Origin: an uncultured Saprospiraceae bacterium
GTDB taxonomy: Bacteria > Bacteroidota > Bacteroidia > Chitinophagales > Saprospiraceae
Length of the DNA: 44,918 bases
Direction of reading: 5' to 3'
Assembly (NCBI GenBank): GCA_937872385.1
Contig: CALMSO010000084.1
Location: 1-44,918, forward strand
Made by a program: the position numbers and the translations under genes. Under the pieces are notes generated by a model. It was not told the origin of the DNA. It was given only the letters and a program-made list of their open reading frames with translations, and searched no databases. The first letter of the stretch is position 1. Each line of letters opens with the position of its first letter. Shown here in pieces: positions 15,824 to 23,998 of this stretch.

Positions 15824-16246
15824 ATGCAAACAAATCACAAAATTGAATATAAGACAAGCATCAAAGCTCCGATAGAAAAGGTCTGGGAGGCGCTGACCAA
15901 TCCGACAATCGTCAAAGAATACTTTTTTGGGACAGAATTGGTGACAAATTGGCAAGTCGGAAGCCCCGTCATCTTTCAAGGCGAATGGGAAGGACAAGCG
16001 TATAAAGACTTAGGCGAAGTGCTGGAATACACGCCCAATAAAAAATTGGCATTTTCCTATCTGAGCAGTTGGAGTGGTAAGGAAGACCTGCCAGAAAACT
16101 ACCTCTGGGTTTCTTATGAAGTAGCATCGAATGGAGACGAGACCGAGCTGACGATTTCTCAAACCAATTACGATGCGGCCACAGCAGAGCATTCAGCAGG
16201 AAACTGGGCGGCGCTCGTAGCCGAAATGAAAAAAATAGTGGAATAA
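15824..16246 (+). CDS. SRPBCC (AHSA1-like) domain protein
   Basis: A 140-residue START/Bet v1-like fold protein. The N-terminus has the typical first strand and helix IEYKTSIKAPIEKVWEALTNP, followed by the strand region VGSPVIFQGEWEGQAY and the DLGEVLEYTPNKKLAFSYLSSW turn. It ends in the amphipathic helix NWAALVAEMKKIVE that closes the ligand cavity. Such proteins bind hydrophobic ligands or act as Hsp90-activator homologues; the ligand is unknown. The start is 3 bp after the DUF6157 stop, indicating one transcript. Confidence 0.85.
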   Translation: MQTNHKIEYKTSIKAPIEKVWEALTNPTIVKEYFFGTELVTNWQVGSPVIFQGEWEGQAYKDLGEVLEYTPNKKLAFSYLSSWSGKEDLPENYLWVSYEVASNGDETELTISQTNYDAATAEHSAGNWAALVAEMKKIVE

Positions 16247-16325
16247 ATGGCAACTGCCAGTTGAGCGCTTGACAATTACAACCAAAGCGCTCGCCTCGAC
16301 GTTTTAACCTCAAAACAAGCACTTT

Positions 16326-16838
16326 ATGAGTGAAACACAACCCATGCGCCCGTCCGCCCGGTTGGATGCCTTACTGGAATATTTTCCGACGGTACAACTG
16401 CCCGTGACGCTGACCGACGAGACGCACCTCGAATTCAGCAGCGCCAACGAGCCCCTGCCCAGCTTGCTTATCGAGCAGTTTATCCTGCCGTACGAACTGG
16501 AAGAATTTGACGATATGACCGAGTACATCGCTTGTTTTCGTATTCCTGAAACCCATGATTTTCATGCCATTGTGATCTGGCGCGCCGGTCTGATGAGCTA
16601 CACCTACAGCCTGATGACCTTCACCAAAAAAGGCGAATTGATAGACAAAAGAGTCATTGCCGGAACTTTTTACGACGGTACACACCTTACACAATCGGTA
16701 GCTACTATTGATGAAGATTGGGAAATCTTAGTTATGACGGGCCAAACCACTGGCAACGAGCGCTACAACCCCGCCAACAGCCGCGTGACGCGCCTCGAAT
16801 TGCTACCGGAAGGACAAATTATTGAAAATATAGTGTAG
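16326..16838 (+). CDS. hypothetical protein
   Basis: A 170-residue soluble acidic protein, not recognised. It begins with a helix (ARLDALLEYFP) and then alternates strands (FHAIVIWRAGLMSYTYSLMTFTKKG, DEDWEILVMTG), suggesting an alpha/beta or beta-barrel fold without a signal peptide. The ATG at 16326 is preceded by an A-rich stretch. It follows the SRPBCC gene by about 80 bp and may share its transcript. After its stop comes the low-complexity region that precedes rnr. Confidence 0.65.
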   Translation: MSETQPMRPSARLDALLEYFPTVQLPVTLTDETHLEFSSANEPLPSLLIEQFILPYELEEFDDMTEYIACFRIPETHDFHAIVIWRAGLMSYTYSLMTFTKKGELIDKRVIAGTFYDGTHLTQSVATIDEDWEILVMTGQTTGNERYNPANSRVTRLELLPEGQIIENIV

Positions 16839-16888
16839 CGGTTGGACTGTTTTCAGCGGTGATCTGGTGAGCGAGTGAACTGGTGAAT

Positions 16889-17000
16889 TATAAACCCTTC
16901 AACATCTCAACCTTTAAACCCTTAAACCCTTCAACTTTTCTAAATCGCAAAACTTATTTTGAACCTGTGAACGGCGAAAAGCGAATAGCAAACAGCGAAC
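16889..17000. repeat. class A and class B low-complexity repeats upstream of rnr
   Basis: 16889-16938 is made of AACCCTTCAAC/TCAACCTTTAAACCCTT units (class A, opposite orientation to the sdh copies). 16969-17000 is made of GAACGGCGAAAAGCGAATAGC-like units (class B). The RNase R frame is open through them, but the encoded 44 residues are repeat translation. Confidence 0.65.
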
Positions 17001-17014
17001 CACAAAATCACAAG

Positions 17015-19300
17015 ATGTCAAAACGAAAAAAAGAATCCCAAAACAACAAACTGACCACGAAGCAATTGCAACAGGAAATTCTGCAAATGTTGCAAAAAGA
17101 ACCCCGCAAACGCTACAATCCGCGTCAGATTGCCAAAAAATTGCAAATTGACAACAACAAGGATTCCATCCTGCATGCGCTGGAACAACTCGTGGACGCT
17201 GGCCAGGTGAGCGCGCTCGGCGATTTCAAGTTTAAAATCAAAACCCAACTGCCCGACGAAGCGGCCCGCAATGGCAGCAATATGTACGAAGGCTACGTGG
17301 ACATGACCCGCAGTGGCTCGGCTTATATCGAAAGTGAAAACCTTGACGATGACGTCTTTATACAAGCCAAAAACCTCAACACCGCCCTGCATGGCGACCG
17401 CGTGCTCATCCGGGCGTGGGTGCCCCGCGGCCGTAGGCGTGCCGAAGGCGAAGTAGTGAAGGTCGTAGAGCGCGCTACCGAGTATTTCCTTGGCACCATT
17501 CGCATTTTTGAAAAATATGCCGTGATGACCCCCGACCAAAGCCTCGCGCTGGAAATCCTCATCGCGCTGGAAGATACCAAAGACGCAAGCGACGGCGATA
17601 AAGTGGTGGTGCGCATCAAAACTTGGGGCGAAAAACGCGGCGAAATGCTGCAGGGGCGCGTCACAACGGTGCTGGGCAAAGCCGGTACCAGCGATATTGA
17701 AATGAAAGCCATCCTCATCAATCACGGTTTCAACCTCGATTTTACGGAAGAAGTGATGGCGGAAGTGGAGCAATTGGACGACCACATCACCGAAGCCGAA
17801 ATCGCCCGCCGCCTCGACCTGCGCGAGGTGCTTACCTTTACCATTGACCCCTTCAACGCCAAGGACTTTGACGATGCACTGTCTTTCCGGCGCCTCGACA
17901 ACGGGCACCTCGAAGTGGGGGTGCATATTGCCGATGTGAGCCATTATGTAAAACCCGGCACCAAGCTCGATTTGGAAGCCTACAAACGCTCGACTTCGGT
18001 ATATCTGGTGGACCGGGTGCTGCCCATGCTGCCCGAACGCCTCTCAAACGAACTCTGCTCGCTGCGGCCCCACGAGGATAAATTCACCTTTTCGGCAATA
18101 TTTACCTTCGATGAAAACGACAAAATCGTCGGACGCTGGTTTGGCAAAACCATCACGCATTCCAATCGGCGTTTTGTGTATGACGAGGTGCAAGAAATTT
18201 TAGATAAAGGCGCGGGCGAATTTCACGATGAATTAAAAAAACTCAACGAGCTGGCGCACAAATTGCGTAAAGCCCGCTTCCGCAAAGGGGCGATCAATTT
18301 TGAAACCGAGGAAGTACAGTTCAAATTGGACGAGCAGGGCGTGCCGATAGAAGTGTTTGTGAAAGAGCGCAAGGACGCGCACCTACTCATTGAAGATTTC
18401 ATGCTATTGGCCAACCGCGAAGTGGCGACTTTCATTGCCGAAAAAGGCAAGGAACAGGAAATTCCTTTCGTCTATCGCGTACACGACGAGCCGAACCCCG
18501 ACAAGGTGGAAGCGCTGGCCGCTTTTGCCCGAGAGATGGGCTTTGTGATGAAAGTAGATTCGCCGAAAGCGATTTCCCAATCGTACAATGCCCTGGCCAA
18601 AGCTGCCGAGAAGAATCCGGCGCTGCAACTGCTCGAACCCATCGCTATTCGCACTATGGCTAAAGCCGAATATAGCACCAACAACATCGGGCACTACGGC
18701 CTCGCTTTTGAATATTACGCGCATTTCACTTCGCCCATTCGGCGCTACTCGGATGTGCTGGCGCATCGCATTTTAGAATTGAATTTGCAATCCGACAAGG
18801 TTTATCGCGCAGAAAAAGAGCCGCTGGAAGAGCGCTGCAAACACGTTTCGATGCAGGAGCGCAAAGCCATGGACGCCGAGCGCGAGTCGGTGAAGTACAA
18901 GCAGGTAGAATACATGTCGAAGCACGTAGGCGAGGATTTTCCAGGCTACATCGCAGGCATTCTGGATCGCGGCTTTTTTGTAGCCTTGGAAGAAACGCTG
19001 GCCGAAGGTTTTGTAGGTTTTGAAACCATGAGCGAACCCTTTGAAATAGCCGAAAACCGCCTGCGCATGAAGGGCGTGTACAGCAAGCGTGAGCTGAAAA
19101 TGGGCGACCCGGTGACCGTGCGCATCCTGCGTACCGATATTGACAAACGGCAGATTGACATGATGCTCACCGATGAAATAGACAAAGCCAAAACCGAGCG
19201 TAGCGCTACCTCCGCCGAGCGCCCGCGCCGCCGCAAAGCCCCCGAAAACAGCAAAGGTAAAACCGGCGCGGCTACCCGCAGGCACAAGAAAAAAGCATAG
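17015..19300 (+). CDS. rnr: ribonuclease R (3'-5' exoribonuclease)
   Basis: A 761-residue RNase II/R family exoribonuclease that degrades structured RNA from the 3' end in the cytoplasm. Order: a lysine-rich N-terminus, a winged-helix-like segment (KRYNPRQIAKKLQID), cold-shock RNA-binding domains (YEGYVDMTRSGSAYIE, DDDVFIQAKNLNTALHGDRV), and the catalytic RNB domain with the acidic cluster TIDPFNAKDFDDALS at about residues 275-290. GHYGLAFEYYAHFTSPIRRYSD comes near its end, then an S1 domain (GYIAGILDRGFFVALEE) and a basic tail. The ATG at 17015 is chosen because the 44 codons upstream translate a low-complexity DNA repeat. It converges with the fabG-like gene 17 bp away. Confidence 0.93.
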   Translation: MSKRKKESQNNKLTTKQLQQEILQMLQKEPRKRYNPRQIAKKLQIDNNKDSILHALEQLVDAGQVSALGDFKFKIKTQLPDEAARNGSNMYEGYVDMTRSGSAYIESENLDDDVFIQAKNLNTALHGDRVLIRAWVPRGRRRAEGEVVKVVERATEYFLGTIRIFEKYAVMTPDQSLALEILIALEDTKDASDGDKVVVRIKTWGEKRGEMLQGRVTTVLGKAGTSDIEMKAILINHGFNLDFTEEVMAEVEQLDDHITEAEIARRLDLREVLTFTIDPFNAKDFDDALSFRRLDNGHLEVGVHIADVSHYVKPGTKLDLEAYKRSTSVYLVDRVLPMLPERLSNELCSLRPHEDKFTFSAIFTFDENDKIVGRWFGKTITHSNRRFVYDEVQEILDKGAGEFHDELKKLNELAHKLRKARFRKGAINFETEEVQFKLDEQGVPIEVFVKERKDAHLLIEDFMLLANREVATFIAEKGKEQEIPFVYRVHDEPNPDKVEALAAFAREMGFVMKVDSPKAISQSYNALAKAAEKNPALQLLEPIAIRTMAKAEYSTNNIGHYGLAFEYYAHFTSPIRRYSDVLAHRILELNLQSDKVYRAEKEPLEERCKHVSMQERKAMDAERESVKYKQVEYMSKHVGEDFPGYIAGILDRGFFVALEETLAEGFVGFETMSEPFEIAENRLRMKGVYSKRELKMGDPVTVRILRTDIDKRQIDMMLTDEIDKAKTERSATSAERPRRRKAPENSKGKTGAATRRHKKKA

Positions 19301-19317
19301 TGGCGGCTTAATTTTTT

Positions 19318-20046
19318 TCAGATGGATACCCCACCGTCCACGCTCAGCGTAGCGCCATTGATGAAAGCAGCCTCATCCGAAGCGAGAAAAAGGTACGCGG
19401 CGGCAATGTCTTCAGGCTGCCCGAGGCGAGCTAATGGCGTTTTGTCTTCCATCATTTTGATGACTTTCTCCGGCATGGCAGCCACCATTTCTGTGGCGAT
19501 GAAGCCCGGCGCTACGGCATTCACCGTGATGCCCTTGCGGCCCAGTTCACGGGCCCAAACTTTGGTCATACCAATGACGCCCGCCTTGGTGGCTACGTAG
19601 TTTGTTTGCCCGAAATTGCCGTATAGCCCCACCACCGAAGAAGCATTGAGAATGCGGCCGTAGCCCCGCTCCACCATGTAAGGGCTAATAGCTTTGGTGC
19701 AATTGAACACGCCCGTCAGATTGACGTCTATCACTTGCTGCCATTGCTCCGGCGTCATTTTGGCGAGGGTAGCATCGCGGGTGATACCGGCGTTATTCAC
19801 GAGAATATCAGCGCTGCCAAAGTCAGCAATTACCTGCCCGGCGGCCACGGCCACGGCCGCAGCATCGGTAGTGTTGACTCGATAATACTTGCCTTTGGCG
19901 AGCGCGGCGGTGGCCTGCCCTTGCTCGTCGTTGATGTCCCATATTGCTACTTTGGCGCCTTCGGCTGCAAAACGCAGTGCGGTGGCTTTGCCAATGCCGT
20001 TGGCACCCCCGGTAATAATGGCTACTTTGCCTTCTAATTTGCCCAT
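19318..20046 (-). CDS. FabG-like 3-oxoacyl-ACP/acetoacetyl-CoA reductase (SDR)
   Basis: A 242-residue classical short-chain dehydrogenase that reduces a 3-oxoacyl thioester with NAD(P)H. The cofactor loop GGANGIGKA is at residues 13-21, NNAG follows, and the active site has the Ser in ILNASSVVG and YVATK (Tyr-x-x-x-Lys). The end, ATEMVAAMPEKV to GATLSVDGGVSI, is typical of FabG/PhaB-type enzymes. No fatty-acid synthesis genes surround it, so it may be a secondary FabG or act in beta-oxidation or acetoacetyl-CoA metabolism. It stands alone between rnr (convergent) and the histidine kinase. Confidence 0.85.
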   Translation of the reverse strand: MGKLEGKVAIITGGANGIGKATALRFAAEGAKVAIWDINDEQGQATAALAKGKYYRVNTTDAAAVAVAAGQVIADFGSADILVNNAGITRDATLAKMTPEQWQQVIDVNLTGVFNCTKAISPYMVERGYGRILNASSVVGLYGNFGQTNYVATKAGVIGMTKVWARELGRKGITVNAVAPGFIATEMVAAMPEKVIKMMEDKTPLARLGQPEDIAAAYLFLASDEAAFINGATLSVDGGVSI

Positions 20047-20261
20047 TGTGTCAGTATTTTTTTGTTTTCTAACGAAAGAGGAAAAAATAATCTGCCGGAA
20101 ATAAGAATTTCAGCCTGATTTTATTCCAAAAATAGCGGATGTGTATAAAAAAAGAAATTGGATAGCAGGATGAAAGGGGTGGACTCAGCGGCAGTTGTGA
20201 TGAAAAAAATTGTATAAAAAATTGATTTTCAATTATTTGTTACTTTTTAAAACAACACGGA

Positions 20262-22082
20262 CTAAGCTAAATGTATCAAAGGCAATTCCACAAAAAACGA
20301 AACCCCGGTCGGAACATTATCTTCTAACCAAATACGCCCGCCGGCCGCTTCCACAATGCTTTTGGACATGGCTAACCCCAGCCCGGTGCCGGAGTTTTTT
20401 GTCGTAAAATTTGGTTGAAACACGCGTTCACGCATATCGGGCGGGATACCTGCGCCATTGTCTGAAACTTGCACGACAGCGTGGGTGGCATTTGCGGCCA
20501 ACGCTACCTGGATGTAGCCCTGGCGCTCGTCGGGGACGGCTTGTAAAGCGTTCTTAATCAGGTTGTTGAACACTCGGATGAGGTGCCCCTTGTCTGCAAA
20601 TACGAATAATGGCTGCTCTGGCAATTGCAAGTGCAACTCCGCGCCGCTTTCGTTTTCCTGTGCAAAAAGTGCGACTACCGACGCGACCACATCGTTGAGC
20701 AGAAAGGTCTCATTTTCGGGGCGTGGCATGCGCGCAAAGTTGGAAAACTCGGTAGCGATGCGCGCCAGCCCGTCTATCTGTTCGATGAGTGTGCCAGTGG
20801 CCCGTTGGAGCATGGGCAGGGCTTCCTGCGGATTGGACTGCGCGGTGCGGAGCAAGTGCTGCAGGCTGAGTTTCATGGGAGTCAACGGATTTTTGATTTC
20901 GTGGGCTACCTGTTTGGCCATTTCGCGCCAAGCGCTTTCGCGCTCGGTTTGTCGGAGTTGCTCGGTGCTTTCTTCTAATTTGGCAATCATGCGGTTGTAT
21001 TCAGCAATCAGCTCTCCGATTTCGTCGCGGTTGGGCCAGCGGATGGGTTCGTTGCGTCCTAATTGCAAATTGCGCAGTTTTTCGCCGAGGCGCACAATCG
21101 GGCGAGTAATAGAATTGGCAACCGCAATCGTAACCACGGCTGTAGTCAAGAGCAGGAAAACATAGACCTTAATAAGCTGATCTACAAACAGATAAATCTG
21201 GGCATCGCTATCGGCTATATTTTGTCGGAAAAAAGAAATCGTAACGCCGCCAACGACTACGAAAGTAAGCAGTGTAAGCAATACGAACAGACCCTGAATT
21301 CGATTGCGCAGCGAGGGTTTTCCGAGTATGGGAAAGCGTTCATTGCCGAGTGCCTGCCCGAAAAAGTACAGTGCCGACACCATGAAAACCAATGCTAAGA
21401 AAGCGCAAGCAAAGAAAGCACTCAGTAGCTGGAATCCGCCATTCGGCTCCGGCTGGTACTGGTAGAGCAAAACGGCGAGATAAATGGCAAAAAGTACTAA
21501 CCAAGTGACAAACCAGGTCAGGCCAGGTATTTGATAGTCAATAAACAAATCGAACAGGGCGATGTAAATGAAAGTAGCCAGCGCCAGCGTCAGCAACGGA
21601 AATTGTAGGTCGGCAGCAGCCATCAATGGCAAAGATAGCCCCAGCGCCACGCCAAGGGCCAGCAGGCGCGTATATTTTGACAAACCGATGCGGGCGATGT
21701 TGAGCATCAGCCGATGCGAAAACAGATACAGTGCCAGCAGCAGTAGCGAAATGCTACCCAAAGCCAGCAACGCCTGACCGTTCAGGCTATAAAACCGGTA
21801 CAAACTCAAGGGCACATCGGGGTGCAAGGCCAGCCTTTGAATATAGCGCGTAAGCAGCAACAATAAGAGGATGATACCGAAATAACTTAACCCAGTAAGT
21901 AGCCAGCGCCAGACTTCTGGCCAGTGTTCCATGCGTCGGATGTCACCTTGCCGATGAAAAATAACGGATGCCACTGCCACTATGATAGCGGTGCTGCCCA
22001 TGAGGAGTGGGTGCGCCGACAGGCTGGTAAAACCGGGCAACAAGAGCGCCGCTACCAACGTCAGACCAGGTAATATGCGCAT
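20262..22082 (-). CDS. NtrY-like membrane sensor histidine kinase, orphan
   Basis: A 606-residue kinase. The N-terminal part has about ten hydrophobic helices, more than typical NtrY, without an obvious large periplasmic domain. A HAMP linker follows (SITRPIVRLGEKLRNL), then the HisKA box AHEIKNPLTPMKLSLQHLLR with the phospho-acceptor His at about residue 394. The ATPase domain shows the N box VFNNLIKNALQA and the G boxes DNGAGIP and GTGLGLA. HEIKNPLTP is the NtrY/AtoS-like version of the motif. No response regulator is adjacent, so the partner is elsewhere. The ATG at 22082 is preferred to an upstream TTG in frame. It diverges from rnpB across about 95 bp. Confidence 0.88.
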   Translation of the reverse strand: MRILPGLTLVAALLLPGFTSLSAHPLLMGSTAIIVAVASVIFHRQGDIRRMEHWPEVWRWLLTGLSYFGIILLLLLLTRYIQRLALHPDVPLSLYRFYSLNGQALLALGSISLLLLALYLFSHRLMLNIARIGLSKYTRLLALGVALGLSLPLMAAADLQFPLLTLALATFIYIALFDLFIDYQIPGLTWFVTWLVLFAIYLAVLLYQYQPEPNGGFQLLSAFFACAFLALVFMVSALYFFGQALGNERFPILGKPSLRNRIQGLFVLLTLLTFVVVGGVTISFFRQNIADSDAQIYLFVDQLIKVYVFLLLTTAVVTIAVANSITRPIVRLGEKLRNLQLGRNEPIRWPNRDEIGELIAEYNRMIAKLEESTEQLRQTERESAWREMAKQVAHEIKNPLTPMKLSLQHLLRTAQSNPQEALPMLQRATGTLIEQIDGLARIATEFSNFARMPRPENETFLLNDVVASVVALFAQENESGAELHLQLPEQPLFVFADKGHLIRVFNNLIKNALQAVPDERQGYIQVALAANATHAVVQVSDNGAGIPPDMRERVFQPNFTTKNSGTGLGLAMSKSIVEAAGGRIWLEDNVPTGVSFFVELPLIHLA

Positions 22083-22165
22083 TAGCTTACGTTTCAAGGC
22101 TCGTGCAATGCGGGGGGATTCATTCGGGAACTTAAAATATCGGCTTAAAGTTACACTAAATAACT

Positions 22166-22173
22166 TACATTTG
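22166..22173 (+). promoter_or_regulatory. minus-7 element of the rnpB promoter
   Basis: TACATTTG is an exact TAnnTTTG element ending 4 bases before the start of the P1 helix of RNase P RNA, so element and transcript end agree. The minus-33 element is not clear. Confidence 0.65.
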
Positions 22174-22177
22174 CTAC

Positions 22178-22587
22178 TTGCTGCGGGCTACTCTATCGCG
22201 GTTTCGGTTGTGCTTTGCGCAGCGAAAATGAGGAAAGTCCGGACAACGTAGAGCGCCACGCCACCTAACGGGTGGGGTTTCGGCTTCGGCCGGAATACGG
22301 AAAGTGTCACAGAAACAATACCGCCCTGCATTCGTGCGGGGTAAGGGTGCAATCGTGCGGTAAGAGCGCACGTCCGAGCTGGGCAACCGGCCCGGAGGAT
22401 AAACCCCGTGGGTTGAAATGCCATGTACATCCCGATTCTGTTAAGAGTTGCGTTGCTCGCGCAATTTGCCTTGGCAAGTCGGGAGGGGTAGGCAGATACA
22501 GCTGGCTGGCGACGGTCAGAGTAGATAAATGATAGAGATTCCGGCTTCGGTCGGGATTACAAAATCCGGCTTATTGGCCCGCAGCAA
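22178..22587 (+). ncRNA. rnpB: RNase P RNA component (bacterial type A)
   Basis: The catalytic RNA that matures tRNA 5' ends. The terminal P1 helix is seen directly: TTGCTGCGGGC at 22178-22188 pairs perfectly with GCCCGCAGCAA at 22577-22587. Conserved blocks lie in order: GAGGAAAGTCCGGAC near 22229, ACAGAAACAATACCGCC near 22308, GTAAGGGTGCAATCGTGCGG followed by GTAAGAGCGCAC near 22341, and AGATAAATGATAGAGA then ACAAAATCCGGCTTA near the 3' end. The length of about 410 bases is normal. A minus-7 element lies just upstream and a hairpin terminator just downstream. Confidence 0.97.
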
Positions 22588-22596
22588 TTTTCAAAA

Positions 22597-22635
22597 TAAG
22601 ACGTGACAGGTTGTTACAAAACCCATCACGTCTTA
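22597..22635. terminator. two-way terminator between rnpB and porV
   Basis: The 10-bp perfect stem TAAGACGTGA / TCACGTCTTA has a 19-base loop that includes some further pairing. On the minus strand it is followed by TTTTGAA after the porV stop; on the plus strand by a short CCTTTATT. It lies exactly between the end of rnpB and the end of porV. Confidence 0.75.
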
Positions 22636-22641
22636 CCTTTA

Positions 22642-23850
22642 TTACTCGCTCATAGCGCCAAAATCAAACAGCAGCGAAAAGCGCAGGGTATTATCCAGGG
22701 GGTTGCGTTGGTTGGTTGTTGGTATCAAATACGAGAAATTGATCCCGAAAATGTTGTATTTCAGCCCCAGCCCTACCGTAAAGAACTTGCGGTTGCCCTT
22801 TTGCAGGTGCTCGTTGAAGTAGCCAGCGCGCACGGCGAACTGTTGGTCGTACCAATATTCTACCCCCACCGAGTACATCAGCTCGCGCATTTCTTCGCGG
22901 AAGCCCTCGGGCGCATCGCCAAAAGAGGAAAAGATACCCCGGATGGAAGACTGCTCGCGGTAGTCTGGAATGCCGTTACCGTCAAGGTCGCAGTCAGCGC
23001 CCTGGCAAGGGGTTGGCACCATGAGCTTATTGACATCCGCAGCGAAAGTCAGGCGATTGAAATCATCAAAATCAATATTCCAGGCAGCGCCGATGCCGAG
23101 GTTCGCTGGAATGAAGTCGCGGGTAATCGAGCGGGTATAGGAAATCTTAGAACCAATATTGGTGGCTGCCAGACCAATCATAATGTCCGATTTGGCATTC
23201 GCCATATCAATGTCGGTTTTGTAAGTAAAAGAAAAATCGGCTGCTCCAGCAATGCCCGCTTCAATGGTTTCACCGCTGACGGTTTGACCCGCCGCGAGGT
23301 TAGAATAGATGAACTTACCCGTCACGGCCGCCGAGAAATTGTCGGTCAGTTTGCGAGAGTAAGCTAATGCCACCTCGAATTCATTAGGACGCCCCGTGAT
23401 AAGTGGCTGACCATTAATATCCGTAAACTGGATGCTGCCTAATGAAAAATAGCGCAAACCAAAGCCCACGGCCTGAAGGTCGTCCACTTTTTTGAACCCC
23501 GTAAGGTAAGCTAAGTACACGTCGTTCAGCCCCAAAGAGCGCAACCAAGGCGTGTAGGTAGCCGACATGGCAAAGTCTTGCTCGGAAAAAACCAATTTGG
23601 ACGCATTGAAGTGCATCGCATTGGGATCGGGCGATAAGCCGATGCCCACATCGCCCATGGCACCAGAGCGCGCGTCGGCTACAATGCGTAGGAATGGCAC
23701 CGCTGTAGAAACCGTATTGGTACAAGGTGTTCCATCCAAGTTGAAATAGGCATTTCTATCGGCATCAAAAAAGCATTGCGCCGACAGTTCCGTGCTTGCA
23801 AGGGCGGCAATAGCCATTATAAAAAGGGCTGAGCGTAGTAGTTTCTTCAT
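22642..23850 (-). CDS. porV: type IX secretion system outer-membrane protein PorV
   Basis: A 402-residue outer-membrane beta-barrel of the FadL type. It has a signal peptide (MKKLLRSALFIMAIAALAST, cut near LSA-QC). The family-typical start of the mature part follows: VPFLRIVADARSGAMGDVGIGL, then DPNAMHFNASKLVF. The C-terminal strands end in an aromatic-rich pattern (GINFSYLIPTT, RFSLLFDFGAMSE). PorV is the shuttle that receives T9SS cargo at the translocon and brings it to PorU for sorting-domain cleavage and A-LPS attachment. It lies 148 bp downstream of porU on the same strand, with its own TATCTTTG element, and shares a terminator with rnpB. Confidence 0.93.
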   Translation of the reverse strand: MKKLLRSALFIMAIAALASTELSAQCFFDADRNAYFNLDGTPCTNTVSTAVPFLRIVADARSGAMGDVGIGLSPDPNAMHFNASKLVFSEQDFAMSATYTPWLRSLGLNDVYLAYLTGFKKVDDLQAVGFGLRYFSLGSIQFTDINGQPLITGRPNEFEVALAYSRKLTDNFSAAVTGKFIYSNLAAGQTVSGETIEAGIAGAADFSFTYKTDIDMANAKSDIMIGLAATNIGSKISYTRSITRDFIPANLGIGAAWNIDFDDFNRLTFAADVNKLMVPTPCQGADCDLDGNGIPDYREQSSIRGIFSSFGDAPEGFREEMRELMYSVGVEYWYDQQFAVRAGYFNEHLQKGNRKFFTVGLGLKYNIFGINFSYLIPTTNQRNPLDNTLRFSLLFDFGAMSE

Positions 23851-23879
23851 GAGATGTTCGCTTTTTGATAAATTTTTGT

Positions 23880-23887
23880 CAAAGATA
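23880..23887 (-). promoter_or_regulatory. predicted minus-7 element for porV
   Basis: TATCTTTG on the minus strand is a perfect TAnnTTTG match placed 30 bp before the porV ATG, implying a short leader of about 20 bases. A clear minus-33 box is missing. It suggests porV can be expressed apart from porU. Confidence 0.45.
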
Positions 23888-23998
23888 GTATTTCAATAGT
23901 GTTTTGGTCAGGTTTTGCCACACAAAACCGGTGACAAGTGTTAAGAAATTCTTATCAAATTGCTTGCCAACCTTATCTAATACGCAAAAAGGCAGAAC

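Noticed and set aside
16889..16938. AACCCTT-like units as telomeric repeats
   Set aside because: The units are irregular, internal to a bacterial gene neighbourhood and part of the class A family.
16883..17014. 44-codon N-terminal extension of RNase R
   Set aside because: Encoded entirely by class A and class B repeats; the family-like sequence starts at the ATG at 17015.
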